From the NCBI GenBank assembly GCA_003439945.1, contig QVRM01001983.1, positions 660,595 to 724,594 of the forward strand: 64,000 nt of DNA, written 5' to 3'. The position numbers were made by a program, and so were the translations under genes. This document shows positions 23,267 to 34,212 of this stretch, in pieces. The notes beneath the pieces were generated by a model. It was not told where the DNA came from and did no database searches. It saw nothing but the letters and a program-made list of their open reading frames with translations. Position 1 is the stretch's first letter. The number at the start of each line of letters is the position of its first letter. The stretch is from Dermanyssus gallinae (Eukaryota; Arthropoda; Arachnida; Mesostigmata; Dermanyssidae).

Positions 23267-23438
23267 CGTATTGCTTCATAAATGCACCCCCATAAATACA
23301 AATGTGCAACGGTGGGGCGCTCGAACCCGCGCACCTATGTGCCCCCGGGTAGACAACAAACCCGGAGGAACTACTAACATGCCTGTAGTTATAAGACTAA
23401 CTACAGGCAAACGCACCCACCATGTCACCACCGGGCTC
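23267..23438 (-). mobile_element. tRNA-derived SINE, copy 1
   Basis: Matches 61759-61889 in opposite orientation. On the minus strand it begins GAGCCCGGTGGTGAC, has an A-box-like stretch, a B-box-like GGGTTCGAGC and the block CACCGTTGCACATTT, and ends near GAAGCAATACG. Compared with the other copy it carries about 40 extra bases that include a perfect 10-bp stem (CCTGTAGTTA / TAACTACAGG, about 23382-23407). It has no coding capacity; it would be mobilised by a LINE. Confidence 0.75.
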
Positions 23439-25058
23439 GACGATCTGCTCGCTACTGTCAGAAACGACAGTATTTTTCATCAGCTAAAATTCAATCGGTT
23501 GGTATTTGCGTACTCTAACTGTACCCTGTTGCACAAAGACGAAGTGCCAACATAACCTTGTACATTTGCACATTAAGTCAGATGCAAATAGACGTTGTAA
23601 CTTCCTGATCGGCCAACTGAGCGTGGTGAACGTGTTGTGGCTGACCTTACTACATGTCGGCGCTTGGCCTCCCAACAGCTTCCAATTTTTGTTCCATCAT
23701 CGATATCAAGTCGCCGCTGATGCTACTTCAGTCAGCTGGCTTTTGTGTCCCCCTCGCGCCGAAGACCTCCGGCAGCGCGTGATGCGTGAGTGTAAGCAAA
23801 GAAACGATACACCAAGCGTGAACGTCTTGCGACTTACAATGAAGCGAAGTTGTGTCCGGTGACTAAAAAGCGCCACCGATCGTTTTTCCCCCTTCCTAAC
23901 AACCGACGCCGTGTTCATTCTCAGCATTAGGTCAGAGCAAGAGCACTATGTTCTCACATTTTGCACGTTTTTGCACTCGAAAGCTGCCAGCTGCTGTACA
24001 TTCTAGCAAAACCTAACTTCGGTCAACTACGACTACTAGCTACAGCGGTAACTACGCCGTAGGTAACGTTCGTTGCGACTCCTCAACTGCAACTCTGCTC
24101 TCGACGGCCCTGCAGTCGCTGCGACGCTACTGTCGCCACTGAATTTGGCCAATGAAAAACTCGGACGAATTTTATCGATACTTCATACGTAGGTGTTGCT
24201 GTCACGTTACCTATACTGCAACTACAGACGTTAGAGTAGTTGTCTCTTATCGGCTCTCGGTGACGGTGTTGAATTAGGGAATTGGCTTCCTGTGTTGTGA
24301 TTGCTGTGTTGTCGTTATTGGCTCAAAGCAGGTCTCTCTTAACGTCCGCACGTGGACCCAGCAGCAGGCTCTCTCTGACACGAGTGGACGAGTAATGTTG
24401 TTTCGACGCAATTCGCAATTTCGGGTTTCCTCGCCGATAACGACGGCCAGGTCGATGGCCAGCTGACTGGCCTTTATTGTTACTACGTCGTCACTATAGT
24501 GTTGTTTGTGACAACTCTGGCTGTACGTTGCCGCTTCTGCCCTCGATGCCGATGTTGTTGGCATAATAAACCCACTAAAAACCTCCCACCTAAATGGCCT
24601 CAGGAAGCGGCGAGGAGCTAGAACCATTCTTTAATACTGCTTCAACGCGCTTCTCCGCTGTCATCCACTGAGCAGTAAAGCTTACGGCGCCCACGAACCA
24701 TCTTTTCTAGCTTCTCGTGACAATGCCAAACTTACGACGACTGTAGAAACCACCTTACTCACAAGGTCACACAGCAAGTCTGCTACCTACCGTTTGACGT
24801 TAGCGTTAGGGCACTGCAGATGTACACCAGCATACGCAGAGAAGTGCACTGCAGACTAAGTACAACTAAACGCTAATTAAAAAGCATACACATGCATTTC
24901 TGTGTGTGTGTGCATGCTATTTGCAGCTTGACCGGTTTTAGGTTTCTTCAATCGGTCGAGCTTAAGGTAACTCTAGACTAGTCTTTTACATATTTGACAA
25001 AGCTCCATGAATAGCGCGGTTGAGAGATTTGTGTATGGTCGTGTACGCTACTCACTGT
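23439..25058. other. No recognisable feature
   Basis: Nothing recognised; a short TG run near 24901-24912. Confidence 0.5.
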
Positions 25059-25067
25059 ATATATATA

Positions 25068-25110
<43 letters not shown>
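25059..25110. repeat. (TA)n with TG interruption
   Basis: TA array upstream of family 2 copy A, directly joined to a half copy of the palindromic repeat at 25111-25190. Confidence 0.95.
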
Positions 25111-25112
<2 letters not shown>

Positions 25113-25190
25113 TTCATATAACATACCATGTAGAATAGACTGCACCTTTAGTTAAACATAAAGGGAATCTGTTTAAAATATATAATTGTG
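25111..25190. repeat. Half copy of the palindromic MITE
   Basis: About 75 bp nearly identical to the right arm at 30160-30240 and inverted-identical to the left arm at 30075-30150 (core CATACCATGTAGAATAGACT ... GGGAATCTGTTT). It is joined on its left to (TA)n, which corresponds to the TA-rich centre of the full palindrome. Confidence 0.85.
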
Positions 25191-25420
25191 TTTTTTTTTC
25201 TCGCGTTCGAGTTGGCAGAGAGTAGACATGTTCAAAATTTGCTCCCGCTAATTTGACCCGTTTACCCTGTTCAACAGTGACAACCGTAAAAAAAACTACC
25301 ACAGTGACTGGACAGACTAAAAGGTGTCGGAAGGGGTGTGTAGCCCACTCCAAAATGTACTAAGTAGTGCTGCTGGGGTTTCAACTCCACTCAGCCTGAC
25401 AGGCGATCGTGTTCGATTGA

Positions 25421-26591
25421 CACCGTCATAGCAACAGGCGTTTGTTTACGTTTGGCGCCGCTTCGGGGTCTTCTATCGCGAGAGACCAACGCGGAGACGT
25501 AGTACTGCCCCGCCGGCCACCCCTGGATATATCCAGATTACGGCAAGGCGCGGCCGACGCCAGTACGTGTGCTGATCAAACCGATGCCCCGAAGGAAATC
25601 ACGGCAAACACCCACGATACGCCGACGACGGATGTATCTGGTGAGCCGAGCTCATCCTTACCGAACAACCCCGCGCCTGGTCCATGCGTTGGGGGCGGCA
25701 CGGTAGAAGAGCGCGTCATAGGCTCTAAGCGCAAAAAGTTATCTTCACTCTCTACGAGCGCTGAAGACGACAAGACCGTCGAGACAAATGACGACGGGGT
25801 TACTCGCGTGGTAACCCGCAGAGAAAAACTAACTGCTTCCCGCGAGCAGAAAAGCCTAGCTAAACTAAAAGAGAGTATATCGTCTGGTGAACTAGGAACT
25901 TTTAAGGTGATTATTCGAAGAGAGCCAGGGGAAGGCGAAGCCTCAGCAGAGTTTCCTGAAGGCTCGCTATTATCGACACATTACGACGTGGCTCCCGGAT
26001 GCAGAATATCCGGCGACAGGAAGTCCATTATTGTGTGGCTCTCGCGAATCGAAGACGCATGCCGGGTGCTTTCGATTTCAACTCTAGGGAACTTATCCGT
26101 GGTCGCACACAGCCCATCCCTATCGATATCTAAAGCCAGGATACACGGAGTTCCAGTGTCGATCACCGAGGAGGAGATACAACGCGAGCTGGAACCACAT
26201 GGAGTCAATCACGTAAAACGATTGTCTTACATGCGAAACGGGGCGAGAGTTATGCTCAGTAAAGTGATTCTTTCCTTTACGCGCCAACCTCCGCCATCTA
26301 TATTTCTTGGATATCAAACTCATCAAGTAGTTCTTGAGCCAGACCAACCCAAGTTATTGTTGTCACAAATGTCTGAGGCCGGGGCACTTCGCCGACAGGT
26401 GCACAATGCCCCAAGTATGCAAGAAGTGCGGCACCTCCGGACACCTAGCAGCAAGCTGCCCAAATTCGGCGAGATGTGTGAATTGTCGTGGTGCCCACGC
26501 GGCGGGCTCGTCTGCCTGCCCTCGCTTGGCTTACCTTCGGGAAAGAAACCGAATTATACTAGAAGCCCTAGAAGCACACTGCAATAGGTGA
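25421..26591 (+). pseudogene. Family 2 ORF1: Gag-like protein with CCHC knuckles
   Basis: Gag-like nucleic-acid-binding protein that would package element RNA. The frame is open from 25421 but lacks an in-frame ATG at its start. A low-complexity N-terminus is followed by a charged segment (TRREKLTASREQKS), then GTFKVIIRRE, a conserved block FPEGSLLS...RKSIIVW shared with copy B, and the zinc region in another frame from about 26355: CHKCLRPGHFADRC and CKKCGTSGHLAASC (both C-x2-C-x4-H-x4-C) and CVNCRGAHAAGSSAC. The frame change near 26350 shows one indel. Triple-knuckle Gag ORF1s are the hallmark of jockey/I/R1-type LINEs, so finding one here with an endonuclease of the R2 type is unusual. Confidence 0.85.
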
Positions 26592-27029
26592 AGGTGCTGC
26601 ACCCGGCGGCCGAGATCACCGATGTGTCTCCCCCATCAGCCCTGTCTGCAGACAGCACATCTCAAATTCCAAAACAACCTTCTTACGCTAGAGTCGTCCG
26701 CGGAATATCTCAGTCCCACAACGACCCTACACCACAGCTACTACTCCCGGCGCTCATATCAATCCCCACCAAAAAAGGCGGAAGATCGTCAGCGTAGTCA
26801 CGCCGCAGGTCGCCTGTTTTAAGACAACGCCGAATCAAAACGCCCGTCAGGCGTACACGTAAGGCGACTCCGGCTGTGCCGTGCTTCAAAAGCACCTCTC
26901 TCGGACTGTCCCAAATTCGTACAGGGTTAAGCCCAGAGATATCGGCCAAATTCAAGGCTTTATTAGACCTTTGGAGCCGCTGTTACAGCTGCTACCGTTA
27001 GTGGACAACCTACGACGAATCGTACAACC
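26592..27029 (+). other. Family 2 ORF1 tail / inter-ORF region
   Basis: Still family sequence: AAEITDVSPPSAL and PSYARVVRGIS have counterparts in copy B (AAEIT, YVRQSRS), so this is the end of ORF1 after indels followed by the ORF1-ORF2 spacer. It ends with ATG at 27030. Confidence 0.6.
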
Positions 27030-29935
27030 ATGAGTGACTATAATCACTCAGCTCAAGGCGGAGAAGCGTCACGCGCTATTCCATCTACTATTAAATGCCC
27101 ACTATGCGACGGTCGGTACACGCGGCGTGGCCTAACAAGACATATATCAGCTAAACACTCGACCGCCACTGACACTACCTCCCCAATACCGACGACCTCT
27201 GAGCCCCCTGTTTGCAACCGACACAAATCTTGGAGGATATTCAAGCTGTTATGGGGCGAACTAGGCTGATTCGAATCGTACCAAAATCAGTCAGGAGACA
27301 AGTGGCTGAAGCTCTTACCCATGTATTCACAGCAGTTTCATCTGATAACGACGTCGAAGCATGGTATGGTCTCTTTGGTTTTCTCTTTTGCTCCCGTCGT
27401 CCTTCGACTCCGCAACAATCTTCGCGATTTCTTTCGAGATATGCGCCTGTCAGACGTGATTGCCACTCCCCATTCTCGCCAATCGGCTCCCAAACCATTA
27501 CGGAATGATACCGTGCGCCAGTCCATTATTAAACTATCCGAAAGAGATGTTTCTGGCGCCGCCATACTTATCGCGTCTACAGATACGATAACGCCCGGCA
27601 TTGACCGTATAGAGGCCTTGCAAGAGCAACACCCATTGCCTTTCGAGGACCTAGAATGGCCGACATTGATCAGAACCCCTATGCTCTATGTCACATCAAA
27701 GGAGGATATTCAGGTGGCTATTAAGAGCTTCTCCAAGAGCTCCGCCGCAGGGCTAGACTTCATGAGGCCGCGGTTGTTAATGGACCTTCTTTCCCCGTCC
27801 CTCGAAGACGTCGCAGCTAATTTGCTTTCCGCATTGGCAAAGGTTGTAGACATTCTACTTTGGGGCAACCCCCCTTCTTGCCTCCAACCGTTGATATTTG
27901 GCGCAAGACTATTTGCTCTTAAGAAAAAGGACGGATCGGTACGTCCAATTGCGTGTTCGTCTACACTACGCAGGCTCGCCGCAAAAATCGGATGCAAGCA
28001 CAACAAAGCCGTTATTTCTCACGCAACTGGTGCACATCAGTTGGGATTTGCGACGCCAGGTAGGACCGAGGTAGCCATTCACGCAACCCGTGCCTTTCTC
28101 GATTCGCGCGAACCTCCAGGGGTTCTTGTAAAGCTTGATTTTAGAAACGCTTTTAACAGAATGAGACGCGATCACCTGATGAAGGCCGTGGCATCTTACG
28201 CCCCTCATCTATTACACCACGTCGGGCTGGCATACCGGCATCCTTTCCACCTGGTTCTGCCTGAGCATGTGATTTCGTCCGCCACCGGACTGCAGCAGGG
28301 AGACCCCTTAGCACAACCCCCCTGTTTTGTCTGGGTATCAAGGGCCTAGTAGATTCCTTCAAGAGCCCACTGAACCTCTGGCACCTTGACGATGGCCTAT
28401 TAGGAGGAAACGTTCATACGGTAGCCAGGGACATCCGACGGGTCCTTGACTTCGGTGTAACATCTGGGTTGGAGTTAAATCCTGCCAAATGCGAAGTGTG
28501 CATCATTGGCTCTACCCATGAGGCTTCACCTGATATTCAGTTTTTTCCAAGACCTCCTCTTCGGCTGCAAGGTGACCGCCAAGGACGATCTGGAGCTACT
28601 AGGTGTGCCACTTCGTCCCGAAGGGCTTACAGCAGCAATCGAGCGTTGGAGATTAAAGCTGGAAAATGCCGCCGCTCGCCTTCCTCTTCTAGGAGCTCAT
28701 CGGGGACTCTTTTTACTCAGGTCTTCTTTCTCTTCCTTAAGACTTATCCATCTTCTTCGAGGAGCTGACCTATCTAATCGGGCCGAAGACTTGCAAGCGC
28801 TCAACGAATCGACACTGTCTACTCTCGAAGCCCTGCTAAACACATCTCTTCCATCTAGCGCACGGCAACAGGCATTACTGCCCGTCTCTAAAGGGGGCCT
28901 CGGGGTTCCGAATTTGGAGACCCTGGCCGGTCCTGCCATAGTCTCATCAATGCTAAGCGCAGAAAACAGGGCAATCCCCCTTTTAGATACACCAGGAGTC
29001 GGCCAGTTTAGAAGCCGCTTAGCCCAGCTTCAGGAGAATCTTGAGGTTCGCTGCGGAGGCAGGCCTGACAACGTACTATCCCAACGTGACTGGAGCGCCC
29101 CTTTGCACCCTGAGGTACAACGACGTTTTTTAATGAGGCTGCCGACGACACGACCAGAGCTCGCCTAAACGCCGTGTCCGCCAAGGATTCAGGCGCCTGG
29201 TTACAAGCACTTCCCAGTGCACCCATAGGTACCCTTCTCGATGACGAGACGATTCGCATAGCAGTAGGCCTACGACTAGGGACAGACCTAGTTAGCCCGC
29301 ATCGGTGTCAATGTGGTCACCCCGTCGACAAGCTGGGACATCACGGCCTGTCGTGTATCATTAGCGCAGGCCAACGCTCTAGACACGCCGCTATCAATGA
29401 TACTTTCAGCAAAGCCCTTAGGTCATGCGGTCGTCCGTGCATCCTTGAACCCACGGGCCTCTGTGCGGAGGACGGCAAGCGTCCAGATGGGATGACACTT
29501 ACACCCTTCGAGCGAGGCAAAATGCTGGTTTGGGATGCAACTGTTACGGACTCCCTAGCACCTTCTATGGTCGGTGGCGGCGCATCCGAAGCTGGTTATG
29601 CAGCCCATCTTGCGGAGACCAACAAGCTAAGAAAATACTCATCAATTGGGTATCCCCACGAATTCTGGCCTCTCGCGTTTGAGACCTTGGGTGCTCCTGG
29701 TGTTCGGACCAGACAGCTAATTCACAAGGTCGGCACTATGTTAAATATGTCAACCGGTGATAGCAGATTGTCGTCCTTCTTTAAACAACGCCTGGATCTT
29801 GACGTACAACGTAGAAACGCAGCATCCGTTCGTGGCACTCTTCTGAAGTGGTCTCGGCCTAGCCTAGACGAAGCGGACACGTTGTTGTCACAATGCACAC
29901 CCGCCAGGCCCATTGGCATAGCTAACCTTCCATAA
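27030..29935 (+). pseudogene. Family 2 ORF2: C2H2 finger, reverse transcriptase, restriction-like endonuclease
   Basis: Replication protein of the element. ATG at 27030 starts a protein with one C2H2 finger (CPLCDGRYTRRGLTRH, about 27096-27161), as in R2-group elements. RT blocks: SSAAGLDFMRPRLL, KKKDGSVRPIAC, motif A KLDFRNAFN (about 28125-28155), motif B GLQQGDPLA, motif C WHLDDGLLGG (28379-28396 core), motif D GLELNPAKCE. The C-terminus (29174-29935) has C-x-C-x8-H-x4-C (29306-29356) and KRPD...WD with 15 residues between the aspartates (29483-29536), the signature of the R2-type endonuclease. At least five frameshifts (about 27215, 27375, 28320, 28540, 29130) inactivate it. Relatives read YLDDG at motif C; copy A has HLDDG. 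Confidence 0.9.
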
Positions 29936-29984
29936 TGTGTGCCCCACATGCATATTGTAATATACGAAAAATGAACTTTCTTAT

Positions 29985-29985
29985 T

Positions 29986-30030
<45 letters not shown>
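29985..30030. repeat. (TA)n at 3' junction of copy A
   Basis: TA array directly at the 3' end of family 2 copy A. Confidence 0.95.
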
Positions 30031-30032
<2 letters not shown>

Positions 30033-30070
30033 TATATTATAATTATAGAATGTATAACAGTAGCACATAT
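30031..30070 (+). repeat. 40-bp direct repeat, copy 1
   Basis: GCTATATTATAATTATAGAA and 20 more bases; repeated with one mismatch at 30255-30294, bracketing the palindrome. Confidence 0.9.
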
Positions 30071-30071
30071 A

Positions 30072-30250
30072 AACAATTATATATTTTAAACAGATTCCCT
30101 TTATGTTTAACTAAAGATGCAGTCTATTCTACATGGTATGTTATCTGAAAACACTATATATATAGTGTTTTTAGATAACATACCATGTAGAATAGACTGC
30201 ACCTTTAGTTAAACATAAAGGGAATCTGTTTGAAATATATAATTCTTTAT
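30072..30250. repeat. Palindromic MITE-like element
   Basis: Two inverted arms of about 80 bp with very few mismatches around a centre ACACTATATATATAGTGT (about 30146-30163). No coding capacity. A TA-centred foldback with a half copy at 25111-25190 and 40-bp direct repeats on both sides. It could be a MITE of the Tc1/mariner type or a local inverted duplication. Confidence 0.85.
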
Positions 30251-30254
30251 ATAT

Positions 30255-30294
30255 GCTATATTATAATTATAGAGTGTATAACAGTAGCACATAT
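30255..30294 (+). repeat. 40-bp direct repeat, copy 2
   Basis: One mismatch to 30031-30070. Confidence 0.9.
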
Positions 30295-30835
30295 GACAAT
30301 AACGGAACAGTATTTTGACTTGCCGCTTCGGCTATCTACCTTAGGAGTCATTAAAACGCGGCTTTCCAAATTATGGAATCGAATTCAAAAAAGTAGTACA
30401 CCACCTCCGCAAGCCGGATATAAGGACGAATTCAAACACATTAACATGTTAACAAATTTAAAACAGGAATAAGCTTTTATATTATTGCAAGTAAGTTGAC
30501 AGTTTAAACCGTTTTTACGACGCACTTCCGTACACCTTCTAGCAAGTTTTCTTGGCACAGTTATTAAGCTTTTTAAACCGCTTATTAGTAAAGCATTTTT
30601 CTGACTATAAATAATGTGTGTATAGTGCACTATAAGCACTACAATGTTATACAATAAAGTTAGGTATATTTCACCCAAATTGAGCATTATATACATTTAG
30701 CTCCAGTTCTGCACATTCCACTGCATGGTATTTGACGCATCTCTGCAGGCAGAGCTGGTAGATGTACAACTCATACTCCTCGTGAAAGTCGGCGTTTGAA
30801 CATACCAGGCAGTGATTACCAGGAGAGAACATTAA
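30295..30835. other. No recognisable gene
   Basis: A 60-codon open frame from ATG at 30290-30472 (QKSSTPPPQAGYKDEF) is not recognised. Confidence 0.4.
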
Positions 30836-30839
30836 CCAC

Positions 30840-31005
30840 AGTTCGATCGATAAAATGTCCGGAGATAACTTGTGAGGGAGAAATTCTCCAGCACGAATAT
30901 CGCTGGTAGTCAAAACAAGGTCTCTACATATTTTGCTAATTATTTTCTTGGGTCATAGGATCAGGCACGCCCTTTCTCTCAAATGCAAATGGACCGACTT
31001 TACCG
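30840..31005 (-). pseudogene. Family 2-like C-terminal fragment
   Basis: Short minus-strand remnant: VGPFAFERKGVPDP then, after a frameshift near 30940, SKICRDL, TTSDIRAGEFL and HKLSPD. These align in order with RPFAFETLGGPG...KICKCL..ATGDLRAGEFFRQRLS of the 6.4-kb fragment, so it is an old piece of that same subfamily's C-terminus. Confidence 0.65.
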
Positions 31006-31009
31006 GATC

Positions 31010-31930
31010 TCTTGTAGGCGATTATTTTCAATATTTGCTTATTTTGACTGCAATTTCTGCGCAACCGGCGTGTGTATATTGCCGCGATATTTAAAGGGGT
31101 AAGGCTGTGACCCAATGAACGCGGTAAGGAGTAAATCACAGTTGCAGTAAAATAGATTCGCAAACAAACAAAAATATCTCACACGACGACAATGCTTTTC
31201 CAGGCTAAATCACACCCTCCTAGAAAGATACACTACTAGAGGAAGTCTGCCGAAAAGCCAGCCCTCGCTCATGATCTGAAATAGCCAATCTCCTCCCCCC
31301 CCCCCCGGCACTGCCGTGGTAGTGATGGAATAGCCAGATCGTCGAAAAGCGAAGAACCTGCCACGAGTATGCACGCGCCGCGGAGCAAGGCACCGGTCCG
31401 AACTTTTCCATCACATACATAGGGCAATTAGGAATAGCAATATAGACAAGTGGAACTCGTTGTGCGAGAAGGTCGAAAAGGGCCCTTGGGACAGAGGGTG
31501 CAAAAAAGGACAAAGCGTGCGTAGCGAAATGCGCCACACGCACAGCCGCCACTTCTAGTAAAAGTAGCTCGACCGGCTATAACTGCGCTCTTTCCGCAAT
31601 GACCCTGGTCCTAGCCTTTACTCTTTGAGAAAACTTCAAGCCTTACATTTGTTAGCCAATCCAAGGGATCATAATCGTGGCCGAACGCATACGGCTAAGG
31701 AAAGCACCGGGTTCAGGTGCGGGGTACCCGCAAGCAGTGCGCATACTCTTAAAGGCTACCCAAACGTATTCAAACGCATAATGAATAAAATGCTCACCAG
31801 CAAAGACACCTTAAACCGTGGAAAACGGCACGTTTGACTTTTATCGTCGGGCTCGGAAACCTGCACAGTTTCCGAGTCCGCCTTTCTACACATTCAGCTT
31901 CTAGCATATTTATCTAATTATAGCCAAAAC
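31010..31930. other. No recognisable feature
   Basis: Contains a short C-run near 31286. Nothing else identified. Confidence 0.5.
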
Positions 31931-31944
31931 ACAGAGAAATGCAC

Positions 31945-32130
31945 CGAGAGGAGTTGTCTGAGGGTTTTCCAAGGGTCCGCACTGGGCCAACTATATAGAA
32001 CATATTCCACGATGGAGTACTTAGGCTCTCATATTCTCCGGAAGTTTACTACGTCGCTTACGTAGATGATCTGACGCTGATCGTTATTGCCCGGGACGAT
32101 CTGCTCGAAGGTTCAGTTAGCCCCTCCTAG
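31945..32130 (+). pseudogene. R1/jockey-type reverse transcriptase fragment
   Basis: A scrap of a non-LTR RT spanning motifs B and C. Frames alternate: FQGSALG, then NIFHDGVLRLSYSPEVYY and VAYVDDLTLIV, where YVDD is the catalytic box. Indels separate motif B from motif C. No other element parts could be followed with confidence downstream, although sequence to about 32540 may be its decayed continuation. Confidence 0.7.
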
Positions 32131-33244
32131 AAGGGCACTCAGATACTTAGCCATGGGCAGTAACACTCATGCTCATGTAACATTAAGATGTCCCTCAATA
32201 AAGGTTAAGATGGAGGGACTACTTACAAGCAGAACAGATACCCTAGGCAAACGGAGCTAGCAATGAGAAGCAATTCATCCTGGATTCTGGACAAGGACAA
32301 CCAACATTTCCACTTTCATAAAATGGTGAATCCGTAACACGGCTCGTTCACCTACCTACTTACGCACGTAGTAACGGGCCACGGTGGCTGCTTTTAACAA
32401 AACCTACATTGCATTGGTAACCCTGACTCAGGAATCAAGCATTCTAGCATATGGTAGAATATTTGCAGAATTTATCTCCAGGCGAAAATAACAGCCGCAC
32501 AAAATCAAGCAGCCTTACTGGCTAGGTAAAGTGGCCAGGTGAAGTAATCTTGAGCAGACAGTTCTGCGGACAGCAAAAGAACGATTGGATTTTAGTAGAT
32601 TTGAGATTTTGAGACATATATACGTATATAGCCATGTAGTCCAGAGTATTCGATATCATTACGTATGTCACATAGATGTATGGTGGCCTCTAGAAGTGGC
32701 TATAGGTTAGAGCTGTACGTTTGCATGGACTGGGGTGTAGGGACGGCGCGCCGGTGGAGAGCACCGTCATGACAAAAAGGGCTCTCAAAACGAAATTCAA
32801 ATGGAACGAAAAATATCGGGGTCTGCGAACGCAGGAGGAACGTAACAAACAATCTAGCCCGCCTCTCACGTGTAATGGAAATTTCGGATACGATAACGAC
32901 GTTACGACTGCTGCGCTGGAGAGAACCGACGACAAAAAAAAAGCGGAGCCGCATATGTGTGGATAGACGCCACCCTTCGAGCGCCCCTCACCTACACTTA
33001 CCCAGACCCACCCACCCCCATCCGCACACACACAGATGGGGACACACGCCGCTGCACAGACAGGGGGACAGATTAGAAAATTGTTGCATTCAATTTAGCA
33101 GCGGCGATTTGATCTTCGATTTTCCGAAGGCCAAAGCCTGCCGATATGCCCGGGCGCATTTTCCGTCCTGCTCCTGTTGCTGCGGCCTGCCGTTGCCATT
33201 GTTGGTTGCGACCCTCCGAAACGACGCCAGAGAGGTTGAGGGCG

Positions 33245-33245
<1 letters not shown>
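32131..33245. other. Unassigned; possibly decayed retrotransposon
   Basis: No defensible motif after the YVDD block. GC rises after 32700, with CA runs near 33010-33040. Confidence 0.4.
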
Positions 33246-33284
<39 letters not shown>

Positions 33285-33400
33285 AGAGAGAGAGAGATAA
33301 AGATAGAGGGGGAGAAGAGCAGAGAGAAGAGGCAGAGAGGCGAGAAGAGCAGAGAGAAGAGGCAGAGGGGAGAGGCAGAAAGAAAGAAAAGCAAAGGCTG
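33246..33400. repeat. (TA)n followed by GA-rich simple repeat
   Basis: TA array to 33280, then AGAG-rich sequence with a GAAGAGCAGAGAGAAGAGGC repeat pattern. Confidence 0.9.
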
Positions 33401-34129
33401 AAGGTCACTGGAAATTCGAGAACGAGCTCGATTCTGGTCTCATCGCCAAGAAGATGGAGTGCACAGCCACCCAACCAACCAACCCACCAACCCACGACTT
33501 CTGCCACCCGTACCCACACCGACAAACGTACGTACATATGAACACACATACATAATACAGGCTCACGCACATTACGTATGTATGCATGCTTGTGTGTACG
33601 TATGTATGTGTCTGTTTCAGCGTGCCTGCTGTTGCTGTTGTTGTTGTTGTTGCTGCTGCTGCTGCTGCTGCGAGGGTCTATGGCAGAGCGAGAGATGGCA
33701 GGGTACATACAGGTCGCAGATCCTACGAGCTATATCCACTATATCACATACATGAGCAATATCACATTACTAGTGGTGTGTTGCTGCTACTGCTGCTGGT
33801 GTCGCAGGCCCGTTGCTGTTCTCTGATGGAAGTTTCCCCCACCACCACCACCTCTATCCACCCCTCCCACAGACGTCACCAGGGCAGCAGCAGATCTTGG
33901 TCACGATGCGGCAAAAGCTCTCTCTCTCTCTCTCACACACACTCACACACACACACTCTCACTTCCAATCCGCACGTAGGCAATTGTGGACGTTTGCTTT
34001 TAGCACTGACGCCAAGTATTGACTCTTTGCTTGGCGAATTACTACCATTGCCAGAGGCAGACAGACAATGCCTCGGCGTATCGCACGCGCTTCGGCATTC
34101 AAGAAGACCTAGTATGCTAGGCCTAACAT

Positions 34130-34133
<4 letters not shown>
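33401..34133. other. Simple-sequence-rich spacer
   Basis: Runs of ACCA/CCAA (33465-33500), TGTA/TATG (33540-33610), TTG/CTG (33628-33670), CT and CA (33919-33962). No gene recognised. Confidence 0.6.

Positions 34134-34208
<75 letters not shown>
34134..34208. repeat. (TA)n microsatellite
   Basis: TA array directly abutting the left arm of the large palindrome. Confidence 0.95.

Positions 34209-34212
<4 letters not shown>

Larger units (their letters stand above)
25191..29984 (+). mobile_element. Family 2 retrotransposon copy A, nearly full length
   Basis: The longest family 2 copy: a 5' leader, a Gag-like ORF1 with three CCHC knuckles, a 440-bp inter-ORF stretch, and ORF2 with a C2H2 zinc finger, reverse transcriptase and C-terminal restriction-like endonuclease, then about 45 bp of 3' untranslated region running into (TA)n at 29985. 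The 5' boundary is not certain (between 25111 and about 25400). Several single-base indels break both ORFs. Copies B (44491-47258) and C (16403-18092) and fragments at 6425, 13398, 30840 and 59840 belong to the same family or close relatives. Confidence 0.9.

Noticed and set aside
33073..33708. 211-codon minus-strand frame
   Set aside because: Built from TA, GA, CA and TTG simple repeats; no domain.
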